DNA from: Gari tellinella
Taxonomy: Eukaryota; Mollusca; Bivalvia; Cardiida; Psammobiidae
DNA: 64,000 nucleotides
Direction: 5' to 3'
Assembly (NCBI GenBank): GCA_922989275.2
Contig: OV277869.1
Coordinates: forward strand, 24,686,189-24,750,188
A model generated the notes under the pieces. The model was not told the origin of the DNA. It made no database searches and saw only the letters and a program-made list of their open reading frames with translations. This document shows, in pieces, positions 1 through 10,202 of this stretch. Position 1 is the first letter of the stretch. Every line of letters starts with the position of its first letter. The position numbers and the translations under genes were made by a program.

Positions 1-364
1 AAAACAAACTTAACTCACTGGAAGAAATAATTAGAATTGAATCTGAGTGAAAGTGAATAATTATATTTTTTTATATACCATTTTCAATTTTTTTCCCATA
101 AAAATGTATTTTTTCATATATTTACATTCAATAGACAAATTGTATTTTAGAAATATTATTTAGTTTTTGATGATATATATATTTCAATAGTTCATTGATT
201 CTTCATGCAAATTACATTGTATTGTATTTTCTACTTATACTACATGATGTTGGAATGTAGATATGTATGGATGTAAAATATGTGAATAAAATTATTGAAG
301 AAAAAAAAGGTGAATGATTACATACATTAGTTAAAACATGACATAATTCAAAATAACAGAGAAG
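1..364. other. 3' flank of the UPF0462 gene, AT-rich, no gene seen
   Basis: This stretch lies downstream of the stop codon of the minus-strand UPF0462 gene. It is strongly AT-rich with short A and T runs and no open frame of interest. It should contain the 3' UTR, but I see no convincing canonical poly(A) signal on the minus strand. Confidence 0.5.
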
Positions 365-461
365 TTATAAAGGCATCCAATAACTGGAGTGATACGCTGG
401 ACTGTGATTCTCCGGAGCAAGAGCAGAGAACTCTATCGGTGCAAAGTACTGAAGTCTGTGA
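365..461 (-). CDS. C4orf33: UPF0462 (C4orf33-like) protein, terminal coding exon
   Basis: This is the last coding exon. It follows a CTTTTCAG acceptor, supplies one base to a split Phe codon and ends in TAA (365-367). It encodes FHRLQYFAPIEF and about 20 further residues ending WMPL. The start matches the family's conserved Phe-His-x-Leu-x-Tyr-Phe block near the C-terminus. Phase agrees with the exon ending at 2054. The tail is shorter and less conserved than the vertebrate protein, as is usual for this family's end. Confidence 0.85.
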
Positions 462-677
462 CTGAAAAGGAAAGATAAGAAAAATAAATCATTATATAAA
501 GCAAAACAGATAGTTATTATTTCCCCCAAAACATGTTTATGCTTAAACAGTATTTCCACTGCAAACAGAGTGACCACATGATTTAGCTTATTGAGAGAAT
601 GAAAAATACCTTTGCCAACCACTCTGTGATAAATTGTTCTATTTGTATTTGTAATGTTCCTCACTCAATAAGCTTAA

Positions 678-922
678 CCCATTACCCTATAAATACGCCT
701 TATTACGCCTTTTATTTATTCATCCACTGATTAAAATAGTTCCAATTTACACAGCCAAGAATATGTACTATAAGAAATATTTTCTATATTCTAGCAGATG
801 GTAGCTTAAAGTAGGCTGAAAGTAAAGCAGAATGTGCCTTAAGGCAAATTCTGCTTTACTTTCAACCTGCTTTAAGTTGTCAACTATCTTCAATACTAGA
901 ACACAGGCTATGGGGTAAAGGG
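678..922. mobile_element. TTAA-flanked palindromic MITE (family D)
   Basis: TTAA copies flank the element at 674-677 and 923-926. Its ends are CCCATTACCC... and ...GGGGTAAAGGG. The centre is a hairpin reading GCAGAATGTGCC/GGCAAATTCTGC between AAAGCAGG-type arms. TTAA duplication with CCC ends fits a piggyBac-like non-autonomous element. It lies in the last intron of the UPF0462 gene. Confidence 0.7.
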
Positions 923-1364
923 TTAATTATGAGGTCAAACCTGCATTTGTCGACCACTATTAGTAATATACTAGTGATTGAATAGTGGTATATTGTTGAC
1001 GATTGAGCAGTATGAATGTGGATCCATTTTAGCATTTAAAAGTAGTTATCATATAACATGTGTATATAGCCCAATGTAATTGGATTGACATGTGTTAATC
1101 TCTATGCACACATTTGCATTTTTAAGAATAACTTATTCGGAAACCTATTATTTTAGGTGTGATATCAGTAAATTGATGCTTCAACTTTTAAAGCGTCTGA
1201 TCAGGATCCAACCTGTTTGCAAAAAGCGAGTGTGGGCGTCATTGACAGTGAAAGGATGAAGATAAATGTACTTGTGCTAAAACATTATTAGTTCATTGCA
1301 AACAATTGGCACTATTGCAAGCTTAGTCAGATACTTTACATAGACGTGCGTGCTAAAACAATTA

Positions 1365-1708
1365 CAGTATTTCCTCTCTACAACAGACCCGGCGGAAGAC
1401 AACGGTTGTGTCTTGTTCAGAGGGAGTTTAGTTGATATAGGGAGGGACAGTTAGTAACCTTAGAATAAATATGCAAACAGTTTGAACCCAGGCCAGACGT
1501 CGCGTAACGCGGTGTTTGATCTGGCCTAAACTGTTTGTCACTCGTTATTATATTTCTTCTTTAAAATGTCCACTAATAAGTAACTTTCAGAAAAAAATAG
1601 CTGACGACACGCAAGGGTTAGACATAACTGTCTTGTTTGGCGAACAGCGGCAATGGCCGTTATATAAGGGGTCGTTGTTCGGCGGGCCGCTTTAGGAAGG
1701 GAGCACTG
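1365..1708. mobile_element. Palindromic MITE with CAGTG(C/T)TCCCTC ends (family B)
   Basis: Flanked by TA, with ends CAGTATTTCCTCTCTACAAC and GGAAGGGAGCACTG. It carries the GACGTCGCGTAACGCGGTGTT hairpin module at about 1482-1540 and the TCGTCTGCT-rich arms typical of this family. TA duplication and CAGT tips suggest Tc1/mariner mobilisation. It lies in the UPF0462 last intron. Confidence 0.7.
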
Positions 1709-1854
1709 TAGTCCATTGCAAATATATTAGATAGAGATATCGTGATTTTTAGGTCAAACAGCCGAACATTCTAAACTATAGAAATGACAGCAGACGATAG
1801 TTATGTTTGCGAGCAGACGATAGTATAGCAGTGAGTGTTAAATGGATTGTGACG

Positions 1855-2034
1855 TCACACAATAAATTGTTTTAATTATCAGGTGTTTTAAGGCAAGTGC
1901 CTGCTTAAAACAAGGTAAACGTCAAACAGAGAGCTCCTCAAGGAGTTGCACGTTCTGATTGCTTTAAGCTGTCACCTGTCTTTTATACAGTCAATTAGCC
2001 TTCTTTTTGTGGTCGAAATAACGAGGTTTTACTG
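1855..2034. mobile_element. Palindromic MITE with CAGTAAAACCTC ends (family C)
   Basis: The right end reads ATAACGAGGTTTTACTG followed by TA. The centre has the AAGCTCCT/AGGAG hairpin and the CTTTAAGCTGTCACCTGTC arm seen in the other family C copies. The left end is degenerate. It ends 20 bases from the UPF0462 exon donor at 2053. Confidence 0.6.
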
Positions 2035-2053
2035 TAAATTTACTTATACTCAC

Positions 2054-2235
2054 AAGTCTGGTTCTGCCCCGGGGACTGGCTGATAAGTTTCGTATTGTCT
2101 GCTATCTCCCTTACCGTGTATGGCGTATGCATTGAACTTTGTCACTTTGGGAGGGAAATATTCTAAAGGGAGATAAATCGTACCGGTCCACATGTTTCCC
2201 GAAATCTTGTACTCGAATTTTGCTGGAAGCTTATC
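2054..2235 (-). CDS. C4orf33: UPF0462 (C4orf33-like) protein, exon with YFPPKVTKFNAYAIHG block
   Basis: The acceptor is TTTTCCAG and the donor GTGAGT, giving 60 codons plus two bases. The frame includes WTGTIYLPLEYFPP and KVTKFNAYAIHGKGD, then YETYQPVPGAEPDF. These are the most conserved blocks of UPF0462, where the vertebrate protein has a Tyr-Phe-Pro-Pro-x-Val-Thr-Lys-Phe-Asn core. The exon enters in phase 0 and leaves in phase 2, matching both neighbours. An internal CTTTAG at 2163-2168 resembles an acceptor but is coding here, because the reading through it matches the family. Confidence 0.9.
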
Positions 2236-2699
2236 CTGGAAAACACGTTTATCATCAACGCCCAGTGTTCAAAAGGTGAGGCATTCAGGCTTCTCTTGAC
2301 AATAGATAAGCCAAAAAATAATTTTAAAGACAGATGGTTAATTTCCAAGGATGATATTAAAATTTTGAAAATATTTGTTCAAAGTTTATTTCAAATTATG
2401 ATCCCAAAATTATATGACAAAAATAAAGTAAGGTGTCTTAAAGATAAATCAAAAGTGGTTTGAGAACATGGTATTTCACCTAATGCAAACATTACTCTCA
2501 AGACGAATGCTCTGAAACACTCCTTTTAGACATAGATCTTAACATAGTTTCAAAGCAACTGAATACGTTTTCACACGTTTCTAGTATTCCGCACACTGAA
2601 ATGAGCATATCCATGAATCAATTCATAAAGTTGGAAATGCACTAGAGTCTATTAAATTCATGTTTTCATCAGATCACAACATATTAAAATGTCCACTTA

Positions 2700-2945
2700 C
2701 AGTGGAGAATCTGTTATTTTTTCCCGTTTAAACGCAAACGTACGCAAACGCAAAGCGCTAAAACGTAGAAAAGAACAACTTTTGGACAATTCTGATATTT
2801 CATGTTTATCATGGTGGCAAACAGTTTGGAGCCTGATCAGACGCCGGGTTACCCGGCGTCTGATCTGGTTCCAAACTGTTTGCACTGGAAATAATAGTTT
2901 TAGCGTAAACGCGTTTATTGGGAAAGAATAACAGATTCTCCACTG
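2700..2945. mobile_element. Palindromic MITE with CAGTGGAGAA ends (family A), 246 bp
   Basis: TA target duplications at 2698-2699 and 2946-2947 flank ends CAGTGGAGAATCTGTTATT and its complement. Next come GTTTAAACGCAAACG arms, then the hairpin module GACGCCGGGTTACCCGGCGTC at the centre. The whole element can fold on itself. Any open frame across it is a translation of the palindrome. It lies inside a UPF0462 intron. Confidence 0.85.
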
Positions 2946-3198
2946 TACTATTAACGGTTTCAACCACTGCTGAGCCTGCGGTCATCATCAGAACGCCGAT
3001 GTCGCACGTCTTCGTTTTACATCGGCATTCTGAAGACGACTGCAGCAGTGGTCGAAACTGTCAATAGAAACTTGAAATTTTAAAGTGTTGTGATCTGATG
3101 AAAACATGACTATGAAAGAAGTACAGTTGAACATCAATTTGCATTTAACGTCTTCCCGAACGTACATGGACCAGATCAATAATTATACTGACCTTTAC

Positions 3199-3244
3199 CA
3201 TGTTTCGCATTCCATTCAACATTAATATCAGATGTTGGCCGTGA
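3199..3244 (-). CDS. C4orf33: UPF0462 (C4orf33-like) protein, short exon HGQHLILML
   Basis: A 46-base exon with acceptor TTTCTTTCAG and donor GTAAAG. It completes the split Pro codon and encodes HGQHLILMLNGMRNM, matching the family's Cys-Pro-His-Gly-Gln-His-Leu motif. Phase is 2 in and 0 out, which fits the exons at 4765 and 2235. A palindromic MITE starts only 15 bases upstream of the acceptor AG (see findings). Confidence 0.88.
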
Positions 3245-3260
3245 CTGAAAGAAACAAATA

Positions 3261-3638
3261 CAGTAAACCTCTCTATCCACGACCATCCCTGTACATTGTT
3301 CCCTCCCTACAACGGCCCTCCCAACAACGACTCCCTCCTTACAACGACCATTGTCGCAGTTCCCTAAAAGGACAATTGTACCCAACCTATTCACGACTGC
3401 AATGTCGTCTGCTTAAAATTGTCGTATGCTATTTTTCTCAAAGTTACATAACGGACATTTTGACAGAAAAAAACTTAATGATGAATGGCAAACAGCGGCG
3501 TAACGCGGCGTCTGATCTGGATTCAAGCTGTTTGAAAATGTAATCCAATTTCCCTCCCTACAACGACTCCCTCCGAACAACGCAAACATTTTTTGTCTCC
3601 CATTCATGATTGGATGTCGTTGTAGAGAGGGAACACTG
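3261..3638. mobile_element. Family B palindromic MITE close to a splice acceptor
   Basis: Starts CAGTAAACCTCTCTATCC after TA and ends GAGGGAACACTG before TA. It contains CCTCCCTACAACGGCC arms, TCGTCTGCT, and the GACGCCGCGTTACGCCGCTG-type module at about 3487-3535. The left tip looks like a family C tip joined to a family B body, so this may be a hybrid or nested copy. Confidence 0.7.
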
Positions 3639-3985
3639 TATTACAACCGCTAAATCGAGTTAATCATTATATGCGTTTCAAATAGGTAGCTGCTTAAAGA
3701 AATATCAAAATAAAACAGAAACTCCTTAGCGTCTGTGATAAATTGCTGTGTCCATCGCAAGCCGTTTGGAGCCAGATCCCTCGCAGTGCAATTCGGATTT
3801 TGATCAGGCTCTATATATGTTTACCACTCACATGAAAACATATTGTTTAGAATGTTTTTACATTTCATTTTTTACATTTGATTGCATTTTGCTTTTACTT
3901 CCGTTTCAACGGGAATAATTACTAGGAATGTTTTCTTCAATATACTTATTCAAAAAAGAAAGTGTCGTTGGAAACATAATTTTAA

Positions 3986-4229
3986 CCCTTTCCCCCATAG
4001 AAGTGACTTTTAGCGTATTTAATTTATTCCTCCGCTGAAGAAAATAGTTCCAGTTTTTACCCTCATGAACAATTACCATTACAAATATTTTATATAGCCT
4101 AGAAGATTTTAGCTTAAAGCAGGCTGAAAGTAAAGCAGAATGTGTCTTAAGGCACATTCTGCTTTACTTTCAACCTGCTTTAAGTGGTCACCTGAATTCA
4201 AAACTAGAAACAGGCTATGAGGTAAAGGG
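3986..4229. mobile_element. TTAA-flanked MITE (family D)
   Basis: TTAA at 3982-3985 and 4230-4233 flanks ends CCCTTTCCCCCATAG and GAGGTAAAGGG. The central hairpin is GCAGAATGTGTC...GGCACATTCTGC within AAAGCAGGCTGAAAGTAAA arms. It lies in the UPF0462 intron between exons 4765 and 3244. Confidence 0.75.
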
Positions 4230-4280
4230 TTAATATGGTTTGTATATGTGCATATCAAATGATAATACTAAAATATGAAT

Positions 4281-4323
4281 AGACTATAATAGACTAGACT
4301 AGACTAGACTAGACTAGACTAGA
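4281..4323. repeat. (TAGAC)n microsatellite
   Basis: About seven tandem TAGAC units, in the UPF0462 intron. Confidence 0.9.
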
Positions 4324-4764
4324 AACCTCTTACCCTCGAATAAATTGTGTACAGCTTTAAAAAATATATATCTACGTGTATGTCCCGCCATGAGATGTGG
4401 CATGTTGCATATAGCATTCTTCCGCGTACTTACGTCCGGACGTCCGTCCGTACGTACAAGTACTAACTGTCCTATTGGTCATGCTTTGTGCTACTAGGTG
4501 AAATATGGACAAATTATTACTGCTTGGGCCACGCAATCTCACATGGCATTGCGACTAGGTGAGTACAACATACTGAATCACATAACTGAACTAAACAAAA
4601 ACCAGTGTAAACCAGTTTTACATCAGATCACACGCCAAGTGACTCGGCTTCTGACCTGATGCCAAACTATATTACCATGTGTAAATCACTCGTGATAAGA
4701 TGGTTTCTCTTTAAGACTGAATCTTTGCCAGAACACGGTCGGTACGGCCTGGGTAAATACTTAC

Positions 4765-4822
4765 GGACAGACTTCGACCTCGAGGTATTTGTTTGTTTCA
4801 GAGAGGAAGAATGCTTCGACCA
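4765..4822 (-). CDS. C4orf33: UPF0462 (C4orf33-like) protein, exon VVEAFFL...YLEVEVCP
   Basis: A 58-base exon, acceptor TTCTTTACAG and donor GTAAGT. It encodes VVEAFFLSETNKYLEVEVCP, where the first Val and last Pro codons are split. This is the signature Asp-Tyr-Glu-Val-Val-Glu-Ala-Phe-Phe-Leu segment of UPF0462 together with its Tyr-Leu-Glu-Val-Glu strand. Phase 1 in and phase 2 out agree with both neighbours. Confidence 0.9.
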
Positions 4823-4959
4823 CTGTAAAGAAAACATTAACAGATAATCAACCATTTTCTCAAAACTGTGTGCCACGCAGATTAACGTATATAGTTGTTT
4901 TTAAACAAAGACTACCATTTAAATATATAATAATATTATAGATTGCAATAAGTTTGCGT

Positions 4960-5530
4960 TAAGTTTCGTTTAAACGGGAAATAATAACGTATTCTCTAGT
5001 GGTGTAACGATTCATCGGTGCATTGCGCCGCCTTTGTCTGTATCAGCTTGTAAATGAAGATTGCAATACATCGCGATACAATACATTCATCATGCCTACG
5101 ATGCAGCGATACGAATGATAAGAATCGTACATCGCGATATACACTTAATATGACCCTTAATAACAAAATGTCTCATTAGAATTTAGGACAAAAAATAGAT
5201 TTGAATTTGCGGACATCAAATAGAAGTAAAATGCAACTGATATGACGGTATAGTGATATACTTTTTGAAGAGGAAATACCTCTGCAAACATCATGCTTTT
5301 TACATTACGTATAGTTGTTTATATATATATACATGTATTTCATTAAAACAATTAAGGTGATTGCAAAATGACATCTGTTGTGTTTGTATTTAAACGTCTG
5401 TACCGTTATACTAATTGCATCGTGACTTAAATATTACAATACACATCGCCTTTTATTCTCATAGGTTATACGTATCATTATATGTATCGTCATGAAAATG
5501 AAATATCGGGATACGTACATGTATCGTGAA
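4960..5530. mobile_element. Family A remnant followed by an ATCG-rich MITE-like region
   Basis: At 4960-4996 a family A arm (CGTTTAAACGGGAAATAATA) is cut off. It runs into a segment starting TAGTGGTGTAACGATTCATC, with many GATACATCG/CGATGTATC variants to about 5530. This style of end is common in hAT-type short elements, but I find no clean matching terminus. Assignment is tentative. Confidence 0.4.
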
Positions 5531-5645
5531 GGAAATAACTGCCTACTGACTTGTAAGGCGGGTAATTACGTCATAAAATGACAGTAAAAGGGTTAATTTT
5601 CTGCCATGTAGCGTCCGAAATTGGATACTGATTGTAATGTCTAAC

Positions 5646-5842
5646 CTTCGTAATCCCAAAGTTTCGGAAAGGGCTCTCCTGGAGAACCGGAAGGGGCTGC
5701 AGGGTTATTGTAGAATGGTGCCTGCACGTGCATTTCTATGACGTCACCAGACCCTCGACTAAAGGTGATCCGAGTATTTTCGTGGCCTAAAGGTTTTCCA
5801 TCCCAAGTTTTTCCAACAACATAAGAATGCTCATTAGGTTTG
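5646..5842 (-). CDS. C4orf33: UPF0462 (C4orf33-like) protein, first recognisable coding exon (5' partial)
   Basis: The exon begins with the third base of a split codon after a CGTCGTCAG acceptor and ends TACGAAG before GTTAGA. It encodes VVGKTWDGKPLGHENTRI, a middle stretch, then PFYNNPAAPSGSPGEPFPKLWDYE. UPF0462 proteins are about 200-residue, poorly characterised cytosolic proteins that resemble carbohydrate-binding or lipocalin-like beta folds; no enzymatic role is established. The five exons sum to about 193 residues, so the protein is essentially complete. Reading upstream without splicing meets a stop and no ATG, so the start codon must be on another exon upstream, which I could not place. 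Confidence 0.9.
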
Positions 5843-5954
5843 CTGACGACGAAAATAATATTTCAATATTATGTGATTTTAGATCATTTCATCCATTAAA
5901 TGTCATAATGACGTAATAACCGGTCTATCACGTGAACTGTCATACTTTCTATAT

Positions 5955-6055
5955 ATGCAGTTAACCACTCTTATACAGTCCATTCCCTAACCAGTCGGAT
6001 ACGACTGCTTAGGGAATGGGCTGTATACATGTAAGAGTGGTTTACTGCATACATA
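5955..6055. repeat. Hairpin-forming inverted repeat
   Basis: TGCAGTTAACCACTCTTATA and AGTCCATTCCCTAA are mirrored by TTAGGGAATGGGCTGTATA and TAAGAGTGGTTTACTGCA, with a loop of about 15 bases. No other copy is seen in the window. Confidence 0.75.
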
Positions 6056-6217
6056 TGAATTGTCTGATTACTTCCCTGTAATACGCAATATGTCTTAATT
6101 GGCCTGCTCGAAAACGTATTGTCTGATATAATTTCTTAGTTTTGAATTTTAAGCAGTTTGACGTAAGAAACGTTAATAGGAGTGTTTTAAGTGTGGATCC
6201 TAATCAGAAGCCGCGTC

Positions 6218-6450
6218 TGGGCCCGTTTTACGAAACGTCATACGACAAAAACGGTCATAAGTCAAAACTTAAAAATACATGTACATCTAATTTCTGATTT
6301 CTTCATCTAATCCTGTCTTGTGACGTCTTTTTGGGATCGTCTTGAAAAGACGATTCTAAAGAATTGTCACAAGACTGGATTAGATTGAGAATTAAAGAAT
6401 CTAGCTTACGACAAGTTTTGCCATACGGCGTTTTGTAAGACGGACCCGGG
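6218..6450. mobile_element. MITE with GGGCCCGTTTTACGAAAC ends (family G)
   Basis: The inverted ends are GGGCCCGTTTTACGAAACG and TTTTGTAAGACGGACCC. Subterminal arms are CGACAAAAACGG and CTTACGACAAG, and the centre is GTCTTGAAAAGAC. A second copy is at 41797-42036. The flanks (GGATCC...GCCGCGTC before, AACTGTTTGC after) suggest insertion into a copy of the GACGCC hairpin module. Confidence 0.6.
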
Positions 6451-6609
6451 AGCTTAACTGTTTGCATAGTACGATGGTATGCTATAGCTAACGAGCTTGG
6501 CACCGATGTGTCGTCATGTAGCTTAGCGTACCAAAGTGGGGCATTTGGAAACTGAATACAGTTAACTAGAGTTCCAGATAAGTGCAGTATTTCTAATGCT
6601 AGCATCATT

Positions 6610-6765
6610 ATGTCTTATCCATACCTTATGTTGTGACCACTCATTAGAATCGTTTCTCGAAGGGACGATTCTAATGAGAAGTAAGACCAAAGGGTTCGGT
6701 GCGTAAATATAGGAAATGTTCAGTTTCATAGATCTTATCTGGAGGTCTACATGAGTAGTAACCCT
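6610..6765. mobile_element. Palindromic element related to 9676-9867 (family F)
   Basis: ACTCATTAGAATCGTTTCTC and its complement form the hairpin, followed by the AGGGTTCGGTGCGTAAAT tail and CTTATCTGGAGG. These match the better copy at 9676-9867. Confidence 0.55.
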
Positions 6766-6859
6766 TTTCTTTTAAATAAGTAATCTATGTTAGTTTTAAA
6801 AACGGTGGATAAGACGTTATTCTTTCCCGTTTAAACGAAAACGAAACGAAAACGCATTA

Positions 6860-8725
6860 CTACTACTATCGGATTTTTGATTAACGTGCAAGCTCAGGAG
6901 CAATATCCACATCAATGGGCCCCCTTCCAGGTAGCTGGCTTGCTGCACGCATGGCAGTTCTTACACCTGATCTCCAGGTGTCTCTCTCTCGATGGTCGAT
7001 TGCAGAGAGGTTCCAATCTCTGCAATCCCTCTCTGTCAACCCTTTCCACGTCATCCTAGGCCTTCCAGGCCCACGTGTGCCAGCAACATGTATGTTACTG
7101 GCTACCTTCAATGCCCCGCTGGATCTCTCCACGTGACCGTACCACCTCAGCCTTCTTTCCTTTAGGATGATGTCTAGGTCATCCAGGCCAAGCTGCACCA
7201 GGAGCTTTTTCGATCTGGTGGTGGCAATGTTCTCTGGCTTGATGTTGCAGATTTGTCTGACCATAGCACGATCATTTCGCTGGAGACGGTGGAGATTCGG
7301 CTTTGACAGTGGCCATGTTTCGCTGGCGTGAAGCATCACACTTCTCACACAAGTGCTGTATACTCTGCCACGTGTCATGTATGAGAGGTGACGTGATGTG
7401 AGGATTGGTAGCAACTCCTTGAATTTTCTCCATGCTGCTTTAACTCGGGTAATGGTACTACGGTCACACCCTTCTGCTGCTGAAAGCATGTCTCCGAGGT
7501 AACAGAAAGAAGCTACCACCTCCAGTTTGTCCTGTCCTACTAGGATCTCAGTCTGTGGTCTCCCGTCGAGTGGCCGCGCTAATCCCCTACATCGAGCGCA
7601 TTTGAATGTGGGGTCCTCTCTTAGGCGCTTTAGTCCACTACACTTCTTGTGGACCCAGTTCCTGCAGCTGCTGCAGAATATGCTGTTGTTGCCTACGCCA
7701 GAACAACAGACTGCACATGGGAACTTGCCTGAGCTCTCCAATACATCTAGGCCAGTGCCGCAGATCATGATCTTCGTCTTCTTAGCATTGACTCTAAGAC
7801 CTTTCTTCACATGCCTTCCTTCCAAGTGAGAAGCCTACTGACACATTCCTCCAGGGATTCTGCGACAATGACAAGGTCATCTGCATAGATGTCCTCCCAG
7901 GGGACGCCTGATCGGAACTCGCGTGATAGGGCTTCGAGCACTATGATAAAGAGAAGTGGGTTGAGTACTGATCCCTGGTGCACACCAACTTTCACCTGGA
8001 ACTCTTCACTGCATCCTTCACCTACACGGATACTGCTACGTGCATTGGCATACATGCCCTGGACCAGTCGCACAATCCACTCCTCTACACCCAGTTTTCT
8101 AAGCGCCCACTAAATGACCTTCCGGGGGACTCGGTCGAAAGCCTTTTCTAGGTCCACAAAGGCCATGTACAGTCTTTTGTTGACAGCAAGGTATTTCTCT
8201 TGGAGCTGTCTGACTACGAAGATTGCGTCCGTTGTGCCTCTGCCTGGGACGAAGCCAAACTGTGACTCGTCAATTGTGACAACCTGTCTGATGAGACCGT
8301 CCACAATCCTCTCAAGGACTTTCATGACCTGTTCGGTGAGCTTTATGCCTCGATAATTGCCCCTGTCCAGTGCATCACCTTTGCCCTTGTATAAGCAAAC
8401 AATGAAACTTTGCTCCCAGTCCGCTGGCACTTTACCATCCCTGATGATAGAGACTGCAAGGTCACAGATCATGGAAGCGCCAGTGTCACCTGCTGCTCTA
8501 ATCATTTCTGCAACAATGCCTGAAGGTCCCGCTGCTTTGCCCAGCTTCATCTTAGAGATAGCCTTCCTTACCATATCCAAGGTAATTGGGATGGGCGGGC
8601 CCTCCACTGGAGGCTCATCAGACAGATGTGCAGGGTCCCAGTCGAACTCCACGTTGAGAAGCATTGCAATAAAATATAGAAAAAACATCATGTTGACAAT
8701 TCTAACTAGAGCTAACTAGAGCTAT
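6860..8725 (-). mobile_element. 5'-truncated non-LTR retrotransposon (LINE)
   Basis: The element covers reverse transcriptase to the C-terminal domain. Its 3' end (low coordinates, minus strand) finishes in TAGTAGTAGTA just past the stop, a short trinucleotide tail of the kind some LINE clades leave. The 5' side stops in ordinary sequence about 30 bases beyond the first codon of the open frame, so the endonuclease and most of the N-terminus are missing. It interrupts a family A MITE. Confidence 0.8.
6881..8691 (-). pseudogene. LINE reverse transcriptase, broken by one nonsense codon and one frameshift
   Basis: Frame one (8691 down) shows the fingers segment SKMKLGKAAGPSGI, YRGIKLTEQVMKVLERIV, GFVPGRGTTDAIF and the catalytic block FVDLEKAFDRVP. 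A TAG at 8110-8112 interrupts it. The same frame resumes with GVHQGSVLNPLLF and the YADDL catalytic box (about 7878-7892), then a shift near 7807-7825 moves to a second frame. That frame holds a Cys/His cluster (CAVCCSGVGN...CSSCRNWVHKKCSG...CARC, about 7600-7740) resembling a PHD/RING-type finger, then FCYLGDML and the C-terminal LRWYGHVERS block. All catalytic residues are visible, but the breaks make this copy inactive. Confidence 0.88.
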
Positions 8726-9019
8726 TTATTAAAATCTGAGTGACAAACAGTCTGGAGCCTAATCAGACGCCAGTTAACCCGGCGTCTGATCTGGCTTCAA
8801 ATTGATGGCTATGGATATAATAGTTTAAGCGTAATTGCGTTTATTGGGAAAGAATAGCGTCATCTCCACTGTATTACAATTCAGCGGAATAAGGGTTAGA
8901 AGTTTATACGTACGGTTGCTCCATCCCTATCTTTAGAAATCTCAACAAAGCAAGCAGTCCAGTCACAACAACAGCACACGTTAACAGTTTGCTTGGTGTC
9001 AATCTGAATATCTGTAAAA

Positions 9020-9056
9020 ATTAATAATAATAATAATAATAATAATAAAATAATAA
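9020..9056. repeat. (AAT)n microsatellite
   Basis: About ten AAT units followed by AAAATAATAAAATG. Confidence 0.9.
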
Positions 9057-9295
9057 AATGAAGATATAAATGTGAAAATGTGTAACACCATAACAGCATA
9101 TGTATTTCATATAAACATTCGATCCGTGAAAAGACAAAAAACAACCTTCTTGCAAGTTGCAAACAGTATATACCGCGTCTAAGCCGAAAAAAATATGAGA
9201 TTGAGCAAAGTGTTTGTTTTAAGTTTTATCAAATCGGTGCCGGATCTTGGTATTCACTGTTCAGCAAAACACTTAGTCTGATTTTCTTATGGCAT

Positions 9296-9470
9296 GCTAT
9301 GTCTCTCTCTCACATTGTCTCTATATGCCTCTGCTTTTCACTGTCTGTCGCTCTGTCTATATATGTTCATCTCTGTTTGTATTTCTCTCTCTCTTCAATC
9401 TCTCTCTCCCGTTCTACTTCCCTCCCTGTCTCCCTCCCTCTTACTTACTACATTTAATCCCCGTTTTATC
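9296..9470. repeat. CT-rich low-complexity tract
   Basis: CTCTCT and CTCCCT runs dominate. Long open frames here are compositional artefacts. Confidence 0.75.
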
Positions 9471-9675
9471 CTTTTAATAACCATATCCACCATTTATACA
9501 TGTGTCTTCAAATTAATCCAACATACATTCATGTCCATGTTGTATCTCTGCGTATCTCGCAGCATCGTGTTATCTGCTGTCCAATATAATTTGTTTCATG
9601 TATATATATGATTGTTGCCAATAAAAGTATCTATCAACAGCTTGGAATAATAAATAATAATGTTTTATGTACTAG

Positions 9676-9867
9676 CAGGGCTCGAGATAAGAGGGACTAA
9701 ACTAACATATCCAACATTTTATCACTTATATCAGCACAAAATCCTATGGTGTTCCTACTCATTAGAATTGTCTCGAAGAGACAATTCTAATGAGTAGGAA
9801 CACCATAGGGTTTAATGCACAAATTAAATTTTTAGTTTTTGAAATACTTCCCTTATCTGGAGCCCTG
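9676..9867. mobile_element. Palindromic MITE with CAGGGCTC ends (family F)
   Basis: The ends are CAGGGCTCGAGATAAG and CTTATCTGGAGCCCTG. The inner hairpin is GGTGTTCCTACTCATTAGAA mirrored around TTGTCTCGAAGAGACAA. The CAGGG tip is hAT-like, but an 8-bp target duplication is not clear (GTACTAG versus GTACAAG is the nearest match). Confidence 0.65.
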
Positions 9868-9892
9868 TACAAGTTGACATCGACAGCCGTGA

Positions 9893-10141
9893 TCTAAAGT
9901 AGAGAGCACGTTTTTGTTTCCCGTTTAAACGCAAACAAAACGCAAAAGTAATGAAAAAATGTAGCAAAAACGTTCTGACATTTCTTACTGTTTGCTTTAA
10001 TCTGAATGGGAAACAGTTCGGGGACTGGCCAGACGGAGGTTTACCGGGCATCTGATCTGGCTCCAAACAGTTTGCAATGGAAATACATGTACTTGCTTCA
10101 GGACAAACGCGTATATAGGAAAAAAAGCATCTTCTCCACTG
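9893..10141. mobile_element. Family A palindromic MITE (degenerate left end)
   Basis: GTTTCCCGTTTAAACGCAAAC at left and AAGCATCTTCTCCACTG before TA at right flank a module-like centre (CAGACGGAGGTTTACCGGGCATCTG). The left tip has decayed. Confidence 0.65.
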
Positions 10142-10202
10142 TACAAATGTATCTGTATGTTTGGAATCAAATAGAAGCAAGTATACGTTGAACACATTTT
10201 AA

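Larger units (their letters stand above)
6802..8871. mobile_element. Family A MITE split by a LINE insertion
   Basis: The left half (6802 to about 6858) reads CGGTGGATAAGACGTTATTC and GTTTAAACGAAAACG. The right half (about 8730 to 8871) reads AATCTGAGTGACAAACAG, then the GACGCCAGTTAACCCGGCGTC module, then TATTGGGAAAGAATAGC and CATCTCCACTG before TA. Together they make one family A element, so the LINE between them is the younger insertion. Confidence 0.75.

Noticed and set aside
2689..2963. Overlapping open frames on both strands with QTVWSLIRRRVTRRL-type peptides
   Set aside because: The same peptide recurs at 21111-21485, 40981-41262, 47142-47324 and 62031-62372. It is the translation of the palindromic family A MITE and its hairpin module, not a gene family.
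9289..9611. Two overlapping frames rich in Leu and Ser
   Set aside because: They arise from a CT-rich low-complexity tract and show no domain.
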